NCBI RefSeq assembly: GCF_009849585.1
Contig: NZ_VCRN01000016.1
Coordinates: forward strand, 39,041-103,040
Source of the DNA: Bacillus sp. ZZV12-4809
GTDB lineage: Bacteria; Bacillota; Bacilli; Bacillales; Cytobacillaceae
Direction of reading: 5' to 3'
Length of the DNA stretch: 64,000 bases
In this document: piece by piece, positions 1 through 8,021 of the stretch
Numbering within the stretch: the stretch's first letter is position 1
Layout of the letters: each line of letters opens with the position of its first letter
Made by a program: the position numbers and the translations under genes
Notes under the pieces: model-generated
What the model was told of the DNA's origin: nothing
The model's input: only the letters and a program-made list of their open reading frames with translations
Database searches by the model: none

Positions 1-446
1 ATATTCAGGTTGTGCATGTTCAGGAAGCTCATAGAAAGAATGACCGTGATTTTCGTGTAAGACCTGTTCATGCAGTAAAGGGGACCTGGGGTTCGGAATT
101 CATTCCAGAACTTCAGCCAGACGAGAGCAAAGGAGATTATGTGGTCCAAAAGAGACGGCATAGTGCATTTAGCTATACCGATTTTGATCTCTTCCTGAGA
201 GAAGAAGAAATTGATACGGTGGTCCTCACTGGTGTCTGGACCAATGTATGTGTACGCAGTACTGCTTCTGATGCCTTATATCATGGATACAATGTAATTT
301 GCATATCTGATGGCACCGCTTCACAGGATGATGATATGCACGTATCCGGTCTAAGAGATATCGACATTTTTGGAGACATATTATCAACAGAAGAATACAA
401 AGAACTGGCTAAAAAGAAATTCTCCCAAGACGAATCTGTTGTCTAA
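1..446 (+). CDS. Isochorismatase-family cysteine hydrolase (5' end cut by window edge)
   Basis: Only the C-terminal ~148 residues are present; the frame is open from base 3 and the true start lies upstream. Two landmarks of the isochorismatase/nicotinamidase fold are visible: a KRRHSAF segment, which carries the catalytic lysine of the family, and TGVWTNVCVRSTASDA, which carries the nucleophilic cysteine. The first catalytic aspartate would lie outside the window. Members hydrolyse amides, ureides or isochorismate (biuret hydrolase, ureidoacrylate amidase, N-carbamoylsarcosine amidase). In this operon, next to deaminases and a DUF1989 protein, an amidase/ureidase role is more likely than isochorismatase; the exact substrate cannot be read. 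The stop overlaps the proposed ubiX start by 8 bases, which suggests coupled translation. Confidence 0.85.
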   Translation, partial: IQVVHVQEAHRKNDRDFRVRPVHAVKGTWGSEFIPELQPDESKGDYVVQKRRHSAFSYTDFDLFLREEEIDTVVLTGVWTNVCVRSTASDALYHGYNVICISDGTASQDDDMHVSGLRDIDIFGDILSTEEYKELAKKKFSQDESVV

Positions 447-1026
447 CTCTTCTCCAGGTCCAAGAAAAAAACGAATCTTAGTGGGCATAACCGGAGCAAG
501 CGGATCATTGTATGCATATACACTGATCCGCGCTCTTCATCAATTAGAGATCGAAACGCATTTAATTGCTACGGAGATGGGAGAAAAAGTAATGCAATTT
601 GAATGCGGGGTCAAGATGGACGAGCTGAAGGAGTATGCCGCTATCCACAGCAACCGGAATCTTTTCGCTGCGGTTGCCAGCGGATCCTTTAAAACAGACG
701 GAATGGTGATTGTGCCATGTTCGATGAATACATTGGGTGCAATTGCGAACGGGGTCGGCGATACCCTTCTAAGCAGGGCTGCCAGTGTTGTTTTAAAGGA
801 GAATCGAAAGTTTATTATTGTTCCGAGAGAGGCTCCATTTAATTTGATTCACCTCCGCAATATGACTCTTCTCGCTGAGAGCGGTGCATGCATAATGCCT
901 GCATCACCTGGCTTTTACCATAAGCCGACAGAGATTTGGGAGCTGGCCAACTTTATGGTGGCGAGGATATTGGACATGCTGGATATAGACCATGAGCTCC
1001 TTGAGAGATGGGGGGAAAAAGCATGA
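439..1026 (+). CDS. ubiX: UbiX-like flavin prenyltransferase
   Basis: UbiX makes prenylated FMN, the cofactor of UbiD decarboxylases, from FMN and dimethylallyl phosphate. The N-terminal GITGASGSLYAYTLIRAL Rossmann motif, the VPCSMNTLGAIANG segment and the C-terminal PREAPFNLIHLRNM and MPASPGFYHKP motifs are the classic UbiX/Pad1 signature. I place the start at a TTG (439) that overlaps the upstream stop, giving 195 residues, close to the usual ~190; no ATG lies in frame near the conserved beginning, and the RBS is weak, so the exact start is uncertain. The stop overlaps the ubiD start (ATGA), so cofactor synthase and decarboxylase are made together. In this setting it most likely serves the adjacent UbiD rather than ubiquinone or menaquinone synthesis. 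Confidence 0.92.
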   Translation: MSNSSPGPRKKRILVGITGASGSLYAYTLIRALHQLEIETHLIATEMGEKVMQFECGVKMDELKEYAAIHSNRNLFAAVASGSFKTDGMVIVPCSMNTLGAIANGVGDTLLSRAASVVLKENRKFIIVPREAPFNLIHLRNMTLLAESGACIMPASPGFYHKPTEIWELANFMVARILDMLDIDHELLERWGEKA

Positions 1027-2360
1027 ACCCTGTAACAATGAGAGCTTTGCTGGATAGATGGGAAAGCAGGGGACTTGTTCATCGGGTTAAAAAAGAGGTG
1101 GATCCACTCTATGAACTCGGAGCAGTAATTAATACGAAACATGGACGTCAGCCTTTTTTATTTGAAAGAATAAAAGGCTATCAAACTTCCATGGCTGCCG
1201 GTCTCGGAGGAGATAGAGAACTGATGGCAGACAGCATGGGAATCTCCTCTTCTGAACTTATTCCTAAACTCATCGAATCAATTGTTAATCCTATACCGAC
1301 AACTTTAAGGCAAACTGGTCCTGTTCAGGAGAATCTTGTGACCGGGGAATTCGATTTGGCAGATTTGTTTCCTATTCCAACTTATCATGCAGAAGATTCA
1401 GGAGCTTATTATGTGGCAGGAATATTGGTGGTTAAAGACTTATCCGGCAAAAAAAGGTATACCTCGATTCGCCGGATGCAATACCTTGGCGGTAATCGAA
1501 CGAATATTCTCATAACCTCCCCGGAGCTGATGGAGCAATATGCCCATTATGAAAGCATTGGAGAACCGATGGAAGTGGCTGTTATGTTTGGTGTCGTTCC
1601 AGCTGTTGTCCTAAGTTCCCAGATCAGTACGCATCTGTATCATACCGACAAATTGGATGTAGCTGGTGCCCTGCTTGGCCAATCGCTGGATGTTGTTCAG
1701 TGCAAAACGGTGGATTTGGAAGTACTGGCTGATGCCGAAATCGTCCTGGAAGGCAAAATGCTGCCATATGAAAGAGAACTGGAAGGGCCGTTTGGCGAAC
1801 TGGCCGGTTATTATGGCACCAGAACGCCTCAGCCGATAGTAGAATTTTCGGCTGTGACTTACCGTAATAATGCTATCTCACAGACTATTTTTCCATCAAG
1901 CTATGAAGAAAGGCTGCCAATGGCTCTTGTCAGGGAAGCAACACTTTTAAGCACCGTCAGACAGGTTGTTCCGTTTATCAAAGCTGTACATATCCCGATG
2001 GGAGGGGTGGCTCGCTATCATGCAGTCATACAAATAGAGAAGAAGCATGAAGGTGACGGAAAACAGGCAGCACTTGCAGCCTTTGCAAGCGATAAGGATT
2101 TAAAGCATGTAGTGGTTGTGAATGATGACGTCGATATCTTTGATTCGGATGATGTTGAATGGGCTATTGCGACAAGAGTACAGGCGGGGGATGATATTTT
2201 TATCGTACAGGGTGCGAAGGGATCACCGCTCGAGTCTTCTCATCATTTAAAAGGAGTCAGCGATAAGATGGGCATAGACGCAACCTATCCGCTTGGAAAA
2301 GAAGAGTTATTTAAAAGAACTTCAATCCCCATTGAAGTGAATCTCGAAGACTATCTATAA
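1023..2360 (+). CDS. UbiD-family prenylated-FMN-dependent decarboxylase
   Basis: This 445-residue protein carries the UbiD hallmarks: a YTSIRRMQY segment (conserved arginine of the active site) and PYERELEGPFGELAGYYG, which supplies the acidic pair of the Glu-Arg-Glu triad, plus the IFPSSYEERLPMALVREA region. UbiD enzymes reversibly (de)carboxylate aromatic, heteroaromatic or unsaturated acids. An in-frame upstream ATG exists at 1008, but the start at 1023 overlaps the ubiX stop (ATGA) and follows a GGGGG-rich RBS. Sequence alone does not give the substrate. Its place in front of BMC shell genes and among purine/pyrimidine-type hydrolases suggests a heterocyclic carboxylate or another intermediate of the encapsulated pathway; that link is inference. 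Confidence 0.9.
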   Translation: MNPVTMRALLDRWESRGLVHRVKKEVDPLYELGAVINTKHGRQPFLFERIKGYQTSMAAGLGGDRELMADSMGISSSELIPKLIESIVNPIPTTLRQTGPVQENLVTGEFDLADLFPIPTYHAEDSGAYYVAGILVVKDLSGKKRYTSIRRMQYLGGNRTNILITSPELMEQYAHYESIGEPMEVAVMFGVVPAVVLSSQISTHLYHTDKLDVAGALLGQSLDVVQCKTVDLEVLADAEIVLEGKMLPYERELEGPFGELAGYYGTRTPQPIVEFSAVTYRNNAISQTIFPSSYEERLPMALVREATLLSTVRQVVPFIKAVHIPMGGVARYHAVIQIEKKHEGDGKQAALAAFASDKDLKHVVVVNDDVDIFDSDDVEWAIATRVQAGDDIFIVQGAKGSPLESSHHLKGVSDKMGIDATYPLGKEELFKRTSIPIEVNLEDYL

Positions 2361-2386
2361 GCTTTTGCAGGTAGAGGAGGTCAAAA

Positions 2387-2650
2387 ATGAAGGCAATTGG
2401 TCTGATAGAAACAAGGGGCTTGACAGCAGCTATTGAAGCGCTGGACTCCATGGCAAAAGCGGCAAATGTCAGCTTGGTTGATTTAAAGAGAGTCGGATCA
2501 GGGCTTGTCACTGTCATTATTGAAGGGGACGTAGCGGCAGTCACAGCTGCTGTTGAGGTTGGAAAGACTGCTCACACTATGGCTGGAGGAGAACTGGTGT
2601 CGGCAAATGTTATACCACGCCCTCATTCAGAACTTCGCAAAATTCTTTAA
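2387..2650 (+). CDS. BMC-H microcompartment shell protein (87 aa)
   Basis: A single BMC domain (PduA/EutM/CcmK type) fills the protein. It starts GLIETRGLTAAIEALDSMAKAA, follows with a variable beta turn, and has the IIEGDVAAVTAAVE motif and a RPHSELRKIL C-terminus typical of hexamers that tile the shell facets. The pore-region residues lie around GSG after strand 2 and are not diagnostic of a substrate. A strong RBS (AGAGGAGG) precedes the ATG. It is the first of three BMC-H genes in the operon; the three differ clearly from each other, so the shell is probably mixed. Confidence 0.97.
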   Translation: MKAIGLIETRGLTAAIEALDSMAKAANVSLVDLKRVGSGLVTVIIEGDVAAVTAAVEVGKTAHTMAGGELVSANVIPRPHSELRKIL

Positions 2651-2682
2651 GCAGATGTTCCAAAAGTGGAGGTGCATAATGC

Positions 2683-3624
2683 GTGTCTAACTTTATAAAA
2701 AGTGTTGTTGAAGAAGTATTGAAGCCCTACAGCAAGCCAAAAGCAAATCCTATTAATGGGACTCCCAATTTCTCCCCGCCCCGCAGCCAGCCGGGATTGA
2801 AGTCAGGTATACCAGGTATTAGCAGGCCTAATTATCAAAAGGAAAAAATGAATAAAAGAATAGCTGTTAAAACAGACTCACCCAAGGCTGCTAATCCACA
2901 CCCGAATATTAGAAGGCAGACAGTTTCACTTTCTTCACCTCAGCCTTCCGCTAAAGAAAAAATTGCCCAGCTGCAAACCCTGGCCCTGGCACAAGGGAAA
3001 CAGCGAGTTTCTGCAGAAACAAAATCTGGCCGAAATGCGAGAGAAAGCCAGCTTGTCGGACAAACGCCGGATGGTGTAAAAGTATGGCATTTCTCAGATC
3101 TTCACCCTGCATTGGAAGGCTCCTTTCAGCGGGAACTGAAAACAGGCTCGATCGGGGTAGTTACATCAGAAAAATGTACACCGGGACAGCTGTTTTTACT
3201 GAATGAACTTTTAAGAGAGTTTCCTTCTTTAAAATATTTTCTGTCATGGGACAAAAACAGCGGGCAAACCTTTTCGCTAGAGCTTTATGAAGAGAATGAT
3301 GGAATACTGTTAAACGCTTTAAAGAGCTACTTTAAAAAACTATCCCAAAAATCATTTAAGGCGACTGCAGCTTATATAGAAAAGTCCCCCAGTCCATGGC
3401 TGACAAAACAATTGGGGCTTAACGCGTCAATAGGATGTGTGTCTGTCATTGAAGGAATTGACTATTACACAGGTATTTTGCTCCTTGACCGGCACATGAA
3501 AAAAAACATGGCCGAACGCATCAATTTTTTAATAGAGAAGAAATATGTTCTTCTTTACGGTCAGTTTGATGATGTATCCCGAATTACGGATCAGCTTTGT
3601 AAGGAATTCGACCGGATTAAATAA
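2683..3624 (+). CDS. Unrecognised BMC-operon protein; possible divergent tandem BMC-like domains
   Basis: I do not recognise this 313-residue protein. The start is a GTG 10 bases after GGAGG; an ATG four bases earlier (2679) closes after three codons. Residues 2-17 could form an amphipathic helix (FIKSVVEEVLKPY), like the encapsulation peptides of BMC cargo. Residues ~18-125 are Pro/Ser/Lys/Asn-rich and look disordered. Residues ~155-222 and ~248-311 each read as strand-helix-strand-strand-helix, the order of a BMC domain; YVLLYGQFDDVSRITDQL resembles the strand-GDV-helix of true BMC proteins. That is pattern matching by eye. It lies between two BMC-H genes, so a shell, linker or cargo-tethering role is likely. 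Confidence 0.6.
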   Translation: MSNFIKSVVEEVLKPYSKPKANPINGTPNFSPPRSQPGLKSGIPGISRPNYQKEKMNKRIAVKTDSPKAANPHPNIRRQTVSLSSPQPSAKEKIAQLQTLALAQGKQRVSAETKSGRNARESQLVGQTPDGVKVWHFSDLHPALEGSFQRELKTGSIGVVTSEKCTPGQLFLLNELLREFPSLKYFLSWDKNSGQTFSLELYEENDGILLNALKSYFKKLSQKSFKATAAYIEKSPSPWLTKQLGLNASIGCVSVIEGIDYYTGILLLDRHMKKNMAERINFLIEKKYVLLYGQFDDVSRITDQLCKEFDRIK

Positions 3625-3695
3625 AAGTTTGGCCAGGACAACAATTCAAGAAAAATTAGCCGGTGTGACACTTTTACAGGAGGAGGATTCTTCAG

Positions 3696-4109
3696 TTGCA
3701 AGCATTGGGTTTAATTGAAACCGTTGGTTATTCAACAGCAGTTTCTGCAGCAGATGCAGCCGTAAAAGCAGCCGATGTAGAAATTGTAGGTATTGAAAAA
3801 GTAATAGGAGTGGATGGCTATCTGGGCGTGACAATCCATTTTAACGGCGATGTAGCAGCTGTAAAGTCTGCAGTCGACGCCGGTGTGAGCTCAGCAGAGA
3901 GAATTGGAAAAGTAATTTCTTCTCATGTCATCCCGCGTGCCCACAATGAAGTAGCCGGGAAGCTGCTTCCGCAATTTATGCTGAAAGAAATGCATCAGGA
4001 AACAGTCACTGAAAAAGAGTTGAGATTCAATAAAGAGCCAATTGAAACAAAGCAGGCTAAAGAATCAAATGAAGCAAATGAAAATGATCATGATAAACCA
4101 TCAGTTTAA
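3696..4109 (+). CDS. BMC-H shell protein with C-terminal acidic/polar tail (137 aa)
   Basis: Residues 1-90 are a BMC domain ([28 protein letters not shown], then [16 protein letters not shown] and [11 protein letters not shown]). The last ~45 residues form an extra polar tail rich in Glu, Lys, Asn and Gln that is absent from the two sibling shell proteins; such tails can sit on the lumen or outer face and recruit partners. The start is a TTG placed 9 bases after a very strong AGGAGGAGG; there is no usable ATG at the conserved N-terminus. A longer strand-2 loop (IGVDGYLG) near the pore also sets it apart from its neighbours. Confidence 0.94.
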   Translation: MQALGLIETVGYSTAVSAADAAVKAADVEIVGIEKVIGVDGYLGVTIHFNGDVAAVKSAVDAGVSSAERIGKVISSHVIPRAHNEVAGKLLPQFMLKEMHQETVTEKELRFNKEPIETKQAKESNEANENDHDKPSV

Positions 4110-4132
4110 TAATCTTAAGGAGGAAACACATA

Positions 4133-4417
4133 ATGGGTGAAGCATTGGGCTTAATCGAAACGAAAGGTCTTGTCGGTGCTGTTGAGGCAGCGGATGCAAT
4201 GGTGAAAGCAGCAAACGTGGAGATCTGCGGATATGAAAAAGTGGGATTTGGTCTAGTTACCGTTATGGTCAGAGGAGATGTAGGAGCGGTTAAAGCAGCC
4301 ACCGATGCAGGAGCCGAAGCTGCCAGCAGAGTAGGAGAACTTATTTCGGTCCACGTCATTCCAAGGCCGCACAGCGAAGTTGAAAGAGCTTTATTATCAA
4401 AAAATATCGGTGAATAA
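4133..4417 (+). CDS. BMC-H microcompartment shell protein (94 aa)
   Basis: This is a canonical single BMC-domain protein: [55 protein letters not shown] in outline, ending [14 protein letters not shown]. It is the most typical PduA/EutM-like shell hexamer of the three in this operon and is preceded by AAGGAGG. The short spacing to the genes on both sides fits a single transcript. Confidence 0.97.
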   Translation: MGEALGLIETKGLVGAVEAADAMVKAANVEICGYEKVGFGLVTVMVRGDVGAVKAATDAGAEAASRVGELISVHVIPRPHSEVERALLSKNIGE

Positions 4418-4419
4418 GC

Positions 4420-5151
4420 ATGAGGAGCAAAAGGCAGAGTGTTATGGCTAAAAACACTCTGCAGGCGCTTTACATGCGAAATAATAACTGCAGAGAAAGA
4501 AAACCTCATATCCTGGCTCTATTGACCTCACATATGATAGGGATGGAACCGGGATTATCATACTTGAAACACTTATTACAGGAAGATATAACACTTAGAA
4601 TGGCTGCTGAAGAAGAAATGCTGATCCAATTTCCGCTTGAGGAGTTAGTTTTTCAGACAGGGAATGACGATTGGATCTCACCTTCAATGATTAATAATCA
4701 GCTTCTTGATCATTTTGATGAGATCCTATTGCCTATTCTATCTTTTTCTTTAATAGCAGATCTATTAGCCCTTAACGAACAAAGGCCTTTGGTGCGGATC
4801 ATCCTAATGGCTTTGTTAAAAGGGAAACGGGTTACGGCCTTGAAGGCTGGAGGTGATCCTTTCAGCCAATATTGGAAACTGAATGGAATGGATAAAGGTC
4901 CTGATTTCTTAAAAAGAAAACTTAATGGGCAGATGGCAGAGTTAAAGATGCTCGGCATAAGATTAATAGATTTTAATGATAAAGCTGACTATACAGCTCA
5001 GCAGATGAAGAAAACAGTTATTTCCGATGATACAGTCAGGTTTGCCTATTTAAACAAGCTTAATCACTTAACTGTTCCAAAAGGGGCTATCATTACCCCC
5101 CTGGCAAGAGATACAGCAAAGGAGCTCAAGATCGAAATTATTTTTCATTAA
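4420..5151 (+). CDS. Flavoprotein-family protein of a BMC locus
   Basis: The 243-residue protein looks like the flavoprotein (HFCD/UbiX-like Rossmann) proteins often found in BMC operons. After an N-terminal extension, residues ~31-150 read HILALLTSHM, then a hydrophobic DEILLPILSFSLIADLLALN segment similar to the 'vvpPvs.n.laklA' stretch of flavoproteins, then LLKGKRVTALKAGGDP. The last 45 residues contain PKGAIITPLARDTAKEL, a tail common in these BMC proteins. The ATG at 4420 lies 2 bases after the shell-gene stop without a good RBS; an internal ATG at 4444 is an alternative. Family assignment is from memory of motifs; function is unknown. Confidence 0.6.
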   Translation: MRSKRQSVMAKNTLQALYMRNNNCRERKPHILALLTSHMIGMEPGLSYLKHLLQEDITLRMAAEEEMLIQFPLEELVFQTGNDDWISPSMINNQLLDHFDEILLPILSFSLIADLLALNEQRPLVRIILMALLKGKRVTALKAGGDPFSQYWKLNGMDKGPDFLKRKLNGQMAELKMLGIRLIDFNDKADYTAQQMKKTVISDDTVRFAYLNKLNHLTVPKGAIITPLARDTAKELKIEIIFH

Positions 5152-5164
5152 GGAGTAGGTCTTT

Positions 5165-5443
5165 ATGCAAATGGGAATAGTGGTTGGCCGCGTAACTGCC
5201 ACAAGAAAAGATGATAATCTGGTAGGCACAAAGCTATTAATTACCCAGCCTATAGGATTGGACGGCTCAATGTTACCGAACCCCATTATAACCGTTGATA
5301 CTGTTGGTGCCGGCATAGGAGAAAAAGTCATTTATGTGACTGGAAGCATGGCATCAAGAGCGGTTCAGAATAAAGATGCTCCTATCGATGCTGCCATTAT
5401 CGGAATTATAGACAGTGTAGACGGAATGGAAACAGGGGGTTAA
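5165..5443 (+). CDS. EutN/CcmL-type pentameric vertex protein (BMC-P)
   Basis: The 92-residue protein has the whole EutN/CcmL/CsoS4 pattern: MGIVVGRVTATRKDDNLVGTKLLITQPI, then ITVDTVGAGIGEKVIYVTGS and AIIGIIDSVD. These OB-fold pentamers cap the corners of BMC shells. It follows an AAGGAG RBS and ends 3 bases before the next start. Three BMC-H plus one BMC-P are enough to close an icosahedral shell, so the locus could encode a complete compartment; no obvious trimeric BMC-T is visible unless the diverged protein at 2683-3624 fills that role. Confidence 0.96.
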   Translation: MQMGIVVGRVTATRKDDNLVGTKLLITQPIGLDGSMLPNPIITVDTVGAGIGEKVIYVTGSMASRAVQNKDAPIDAAIIGIIDSVDGMETGG

Positions 5444-5446
5444 TAA

Positions 5447-7258
5447 ATGGAAGCAAAAAATATCAAAAAGGCAGTGCAGTACCGCAAGCTGATTGATGTA
5501 TTGCTTGATTCCAGCCAGTATGCCGATGTCGTTTTGAAGGGGGGCTACTTTATTAATGTGATCACCCGTGAGATCTATGAAGCCGACGTGGCGATGAAAG
5601 GCGAATATATTTTAATGGCCGGGGACGCAAAGGACTTAATTGGGCCAAAAACGATAGTGGAAAACATTAAGGGAAAATTCGTTTGTCCGGGGTTCATTGA
5701 TTCTCACATGCATTTTGAGAGTGCGATGCTGACTTGTACGGAATTCTCCAAGCTCTCTATTCCGACAGGAACCACCACACTGATTGGTGATCCGCATGAA
5801 ATTGGGAATGTCCTGGGTGTTTACGGCATGCAGGCAATGATTGAGGAAGCTAAAACCCTTCCAAACCGGGTATTATTTACGGTCCCTTGTGCTGTGCCTG
5901 ATGCTCCCGGGCTTGAAACATCAGGCTTTGATGTGACATCAAAGGATATGAAAGAGCTTTTGGCAGATCCATATGTGCAGGGAATTGGGGAAATTCAGAG
6001 CTTCAGCAATATTGGGCCGGTATATGAGCATGCACCGGAATTAATAGATGACCTTGTTGCAGCAGTTACATATGCAAACAGCATCGGGAAAACCGTTGAA
6101 GGGAACGCGCCCGGATTGTTTGGCAAAGAGCTTGCCGCCCACATTATCAGCGGAGGGAACCATGTTTCCTGCCATGAAACCACCACAAAAGAAGAAACAG
6201 TCGAAAAGCTGCGCAATGGCGTGAGTGTGTTCATGAGGGAAGGCTCTTCCCAAAGAAATATGGCAGACTGCATAAGGGCCATTACAGAGGATGGGCTGGA
6301 TTCCCGCCGTGCAATCCTTGTATCGGACGATATGGTGCCTGCTGATCTGTTAAATTACGGACATATGAATGATATCGTCCGCAGAACCATTGCAGTCGGC
6401 ATAGATCCAGTGGAAGCGATCCAAATGGCAACCATTAATCCCGCAACCCACTTTGGCTTTAAGGATGTGGGGGTTATTGCACCAGGCAAAAGAGCAGATG
6501 TTGTCGTGATCAGCGATTTGATCAATATGACAATTGATCAGGTATACCTGGCTGGGAAAAAAGCAGCTGAAAAAGGAGAATTAACGATAGATATTGCTCC
6601 TTACATATATCCGGAAAGTGTGAAAAAGTCAGTGAAGCGGAAGCCTGTAACAGTGAAGGAACTCGCTATTGAAGCTCCAGGCAGCCGTGCAAAAGTAAGG
6701 GCAATTGAAGCGATCCCTTTTCAGAATTTAACTGGCGGAGGCGAATACACAATGAATGTCAAAGACGGCATTGTGCAGCCTTGCCTAAAGCAGGATGTTC
6801 TCCCGCTCTTGGTTGTGGAGCGCCACGGCAGAACCGGAAAAATCGGCAAGTCATTTCTCCATGGCTTTGATTTGAAAAGCGGAGCCATAGCAGAAAGCGT
6901 TGCTCACGATACCCACAATATTATTGTAACAGGAACAAACTACGAAGATATGGTCATGGCGGTGAACCGTGTCATTGCCATGGATGGCGGAATAGCCATG
7001 ATAAATGATAGCAAAGTAGTAGGTGATTTGCCTCTGAGGATTGGCGGTTTAATGACAGATGAATTAACCGGAAAAGAAATGAGTGAAAAGGTCGATGAAT
7101 TGTCGCAGCTTGCCAAAGAAGTTCTTGGCTGCGGAATGGAAGTTCCTTTTATGCATTTATCATTCTGGTCATTGGTAACAAGCCCTAAATGGAAAATTAC
7201 CGATATGGGGCTTATTGATGTAGATAAGTTTGAGGTCATACCGACCATTATTAATTGA
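5447..7258 (+). CDS. Adenine-deaminase-family amidohydrolase with altered metal motif
   Basis: At 603 residues, with the Ade-specific C-terminal half (GGLMTDELTGKEMSEKV and FMHLSFWSLVTSPKWKITDMGLID), this belongs to the adenine deaminase family of metal-dependent amidohydrolases. Visible metal/catalytic positions are His87-x-His89 (DSHMHFE), Glu182 (GIGEIQS), His243 (SCHE) and Asp294/Asp295 (LVSDD). The family motif I know as DGHAPG reads EGNAPG, with Asn220 where a metal-ligand histidine is expected. So it may use a different metal arrangement or substrate than adenine. It starts 3 bases after the vertex gene and is likely a core or shell-associated enzyme of the compartment. Confidence 0.8.
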   Translation: MEAKNIKKAVQYRKLIDVLLDSSQYADVVLKGGYFINVITREIYEADVAMKGEYILMAGDAKDLIGPKTIVENIKGKFVCPGFIDSHMHFESAMLTCTEFSKLSIPTGTTTLIGDPHEIGNVLGVYGMQAMIEEAKTLPNRVLFTVPCAVPDAPGLETSGFDVTSKDMKELLADPYVQGIGEIQSFSNIGPVYEHAPELIDDLVAAVTYANSIGKTVEGNAPGLFGKELAAHIISGGNHVSCHETTTKEETVEKLRNGVSVFMREGSSQRNMADCIRAITEDGLDSRRAILVSDDMVPADLLNYGHMNDIVRRTIAVGIDPVEAIQMATINPATHFGFKDVGVIAPGKRADVVVISDLINMTIDQVYLAGKKAAEKGELTIDIAPYIYPESVKKSVKRKPVTVKELAIEAPGSRAKVRAIEAIPFQNLTGGGEYTMNVKDGIVQPCLKQDVLPLLVVERHGRTGKIGKSFLHGFDLKSGAIAESVAHDTHNIIVTGTNYEDMVMAVNRVIAMDGGIAMINDSKVVGDLPLRIGGLMTDELTGKEMSEKVDELSQLAKEVLGCGMEVPFMHLSFWSLVTSPKWKITDMGLIDVDKFEVIPTIIN

Positions 7259-7263
7259 TCATT

Positions 7264-7288
7264 AAAGCGGCATTCCCTGCCGCTTTTC
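7264..7288 (+). terminator. Hairpin between adenine-deaminase-like gene and cyclase gene
   Basis: A 9-bp perfect stem (AAAGCGGCA / TGCCGCTTT) with a TTCCC loop is followed by only a short T tract. The next gene continues in the same direction 30 bases later, so it probably only attenuates or processes the operon transcript. Confidence 0.55.
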
Positions 7289-7317
7289 ATATATGCAGCG
7301 GGTAAAGGAGGAATATC

Positions 7318-8001
7318 ATGGGAGTGAAACTTGTCGATCTGACACAGGAAATTTATCAGGGGATGCCTGTTTTCCCTCTTCATCAGAAAACGATGATTTT
7401 CCCGAATATGTCTCACGAAGAAAGTGAAAAGCAAGTTGGATTCATGTTTGCAACTAATAATCTGCTAATAAATGAACATGGTCCTACTCATAGTGATGCA
7501 ACTTACGAATATGACCCAAATGGCCAATTCATCGATGAAATGCCGCTTGAGTATTTTTACGGGCCCGCAGTTTGCCTGGATGTATCCCACATCCAGCCGC
7601 ATCAATATATTACCGACCGTGATCTCAAGGAAGCACTGAGAAGATCACAGCAGTTTATTGAAAAAGGAGATATCGTCCTCCTCTATACGGGCCATTATAA
7701 TCGCTCTTATGGTACTGACAAATGGCTCACAACATATACTGGCCTGGACTATCAGGCAGCAAAATGGCTGGCTGAAAAAGGTGCAGTCAATATAGGCATT
7801 GACGCTCCTGCCATTGATCATCCAGATGATTCTAAGTACTCCGGACACCTTATTTGCCGTGAATACGGAATTACCAATACGGAAAATCTCTGCAATCTCG
7901 ACCAGATTGCAGGCATGCGATTTCTATATTTCGGACTCCCTCTCAGAATTCGGAAAGGAACGGGATCTCCGATTCGTGCGGTTGCAGTTTTTATTGAATA
8001 A
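7318..8001 (+). CDS. Cyclase-family metal hydrolase (kynurenine formamidase / isatin hydrolase fold)
   Basis: The 227-residue protein begins VKLVDLTQEIYQGMPVFP, the usual opening of the cyclase family (PF04199), and ends with LPLRIRKGTGSPIRAVAV. The family's metal motif is HxGTHxDxPxH; here it reads HGPTHSDATYE (His54 to Glu64), keeping His, Thr-His and Asp but losing the Gly, the Pro and the last His. It also keeps DAPAIDHP near residue 160, normally the site of the last catalytic residues. Members open amide or imide rings (N-formylkynurenine, isatin). A ring-opening or amide-hydrolysing role in the compartment pathway is plausible. RBS GGAGG. Confidence 0.85.
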   Translation: MGVKLVDLTQEIYQGMPVFPLHQKTMIFPNMSHEESEKQVGFMFATNNLLINEHGPTHSDATYEYDPNGQFIDEMPLEYFYGPAVCLDVSHIQPHQYITDRDLKEALRRSQQFIEKGDIVLLYTGHYNRSYGTDKWLTTYTGLDYQAAKWLAEKGAVNIGIDAPAIDHPDDSKYSGHLICREYGITNTENLCNLDQIAGMRFLYFGLPLRIRKGTGSPIRAVAVFIE

Positions 8002-8021
8002 TAACAAAGGCTGGTGATCAA

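Noticed and set aside
2679..2690. ATG just before the 313-aa BMC-operon gene as its start
   Set aside because: That frame closes after three codons; the GTG at 2683 is the start with correct RBS spacing.
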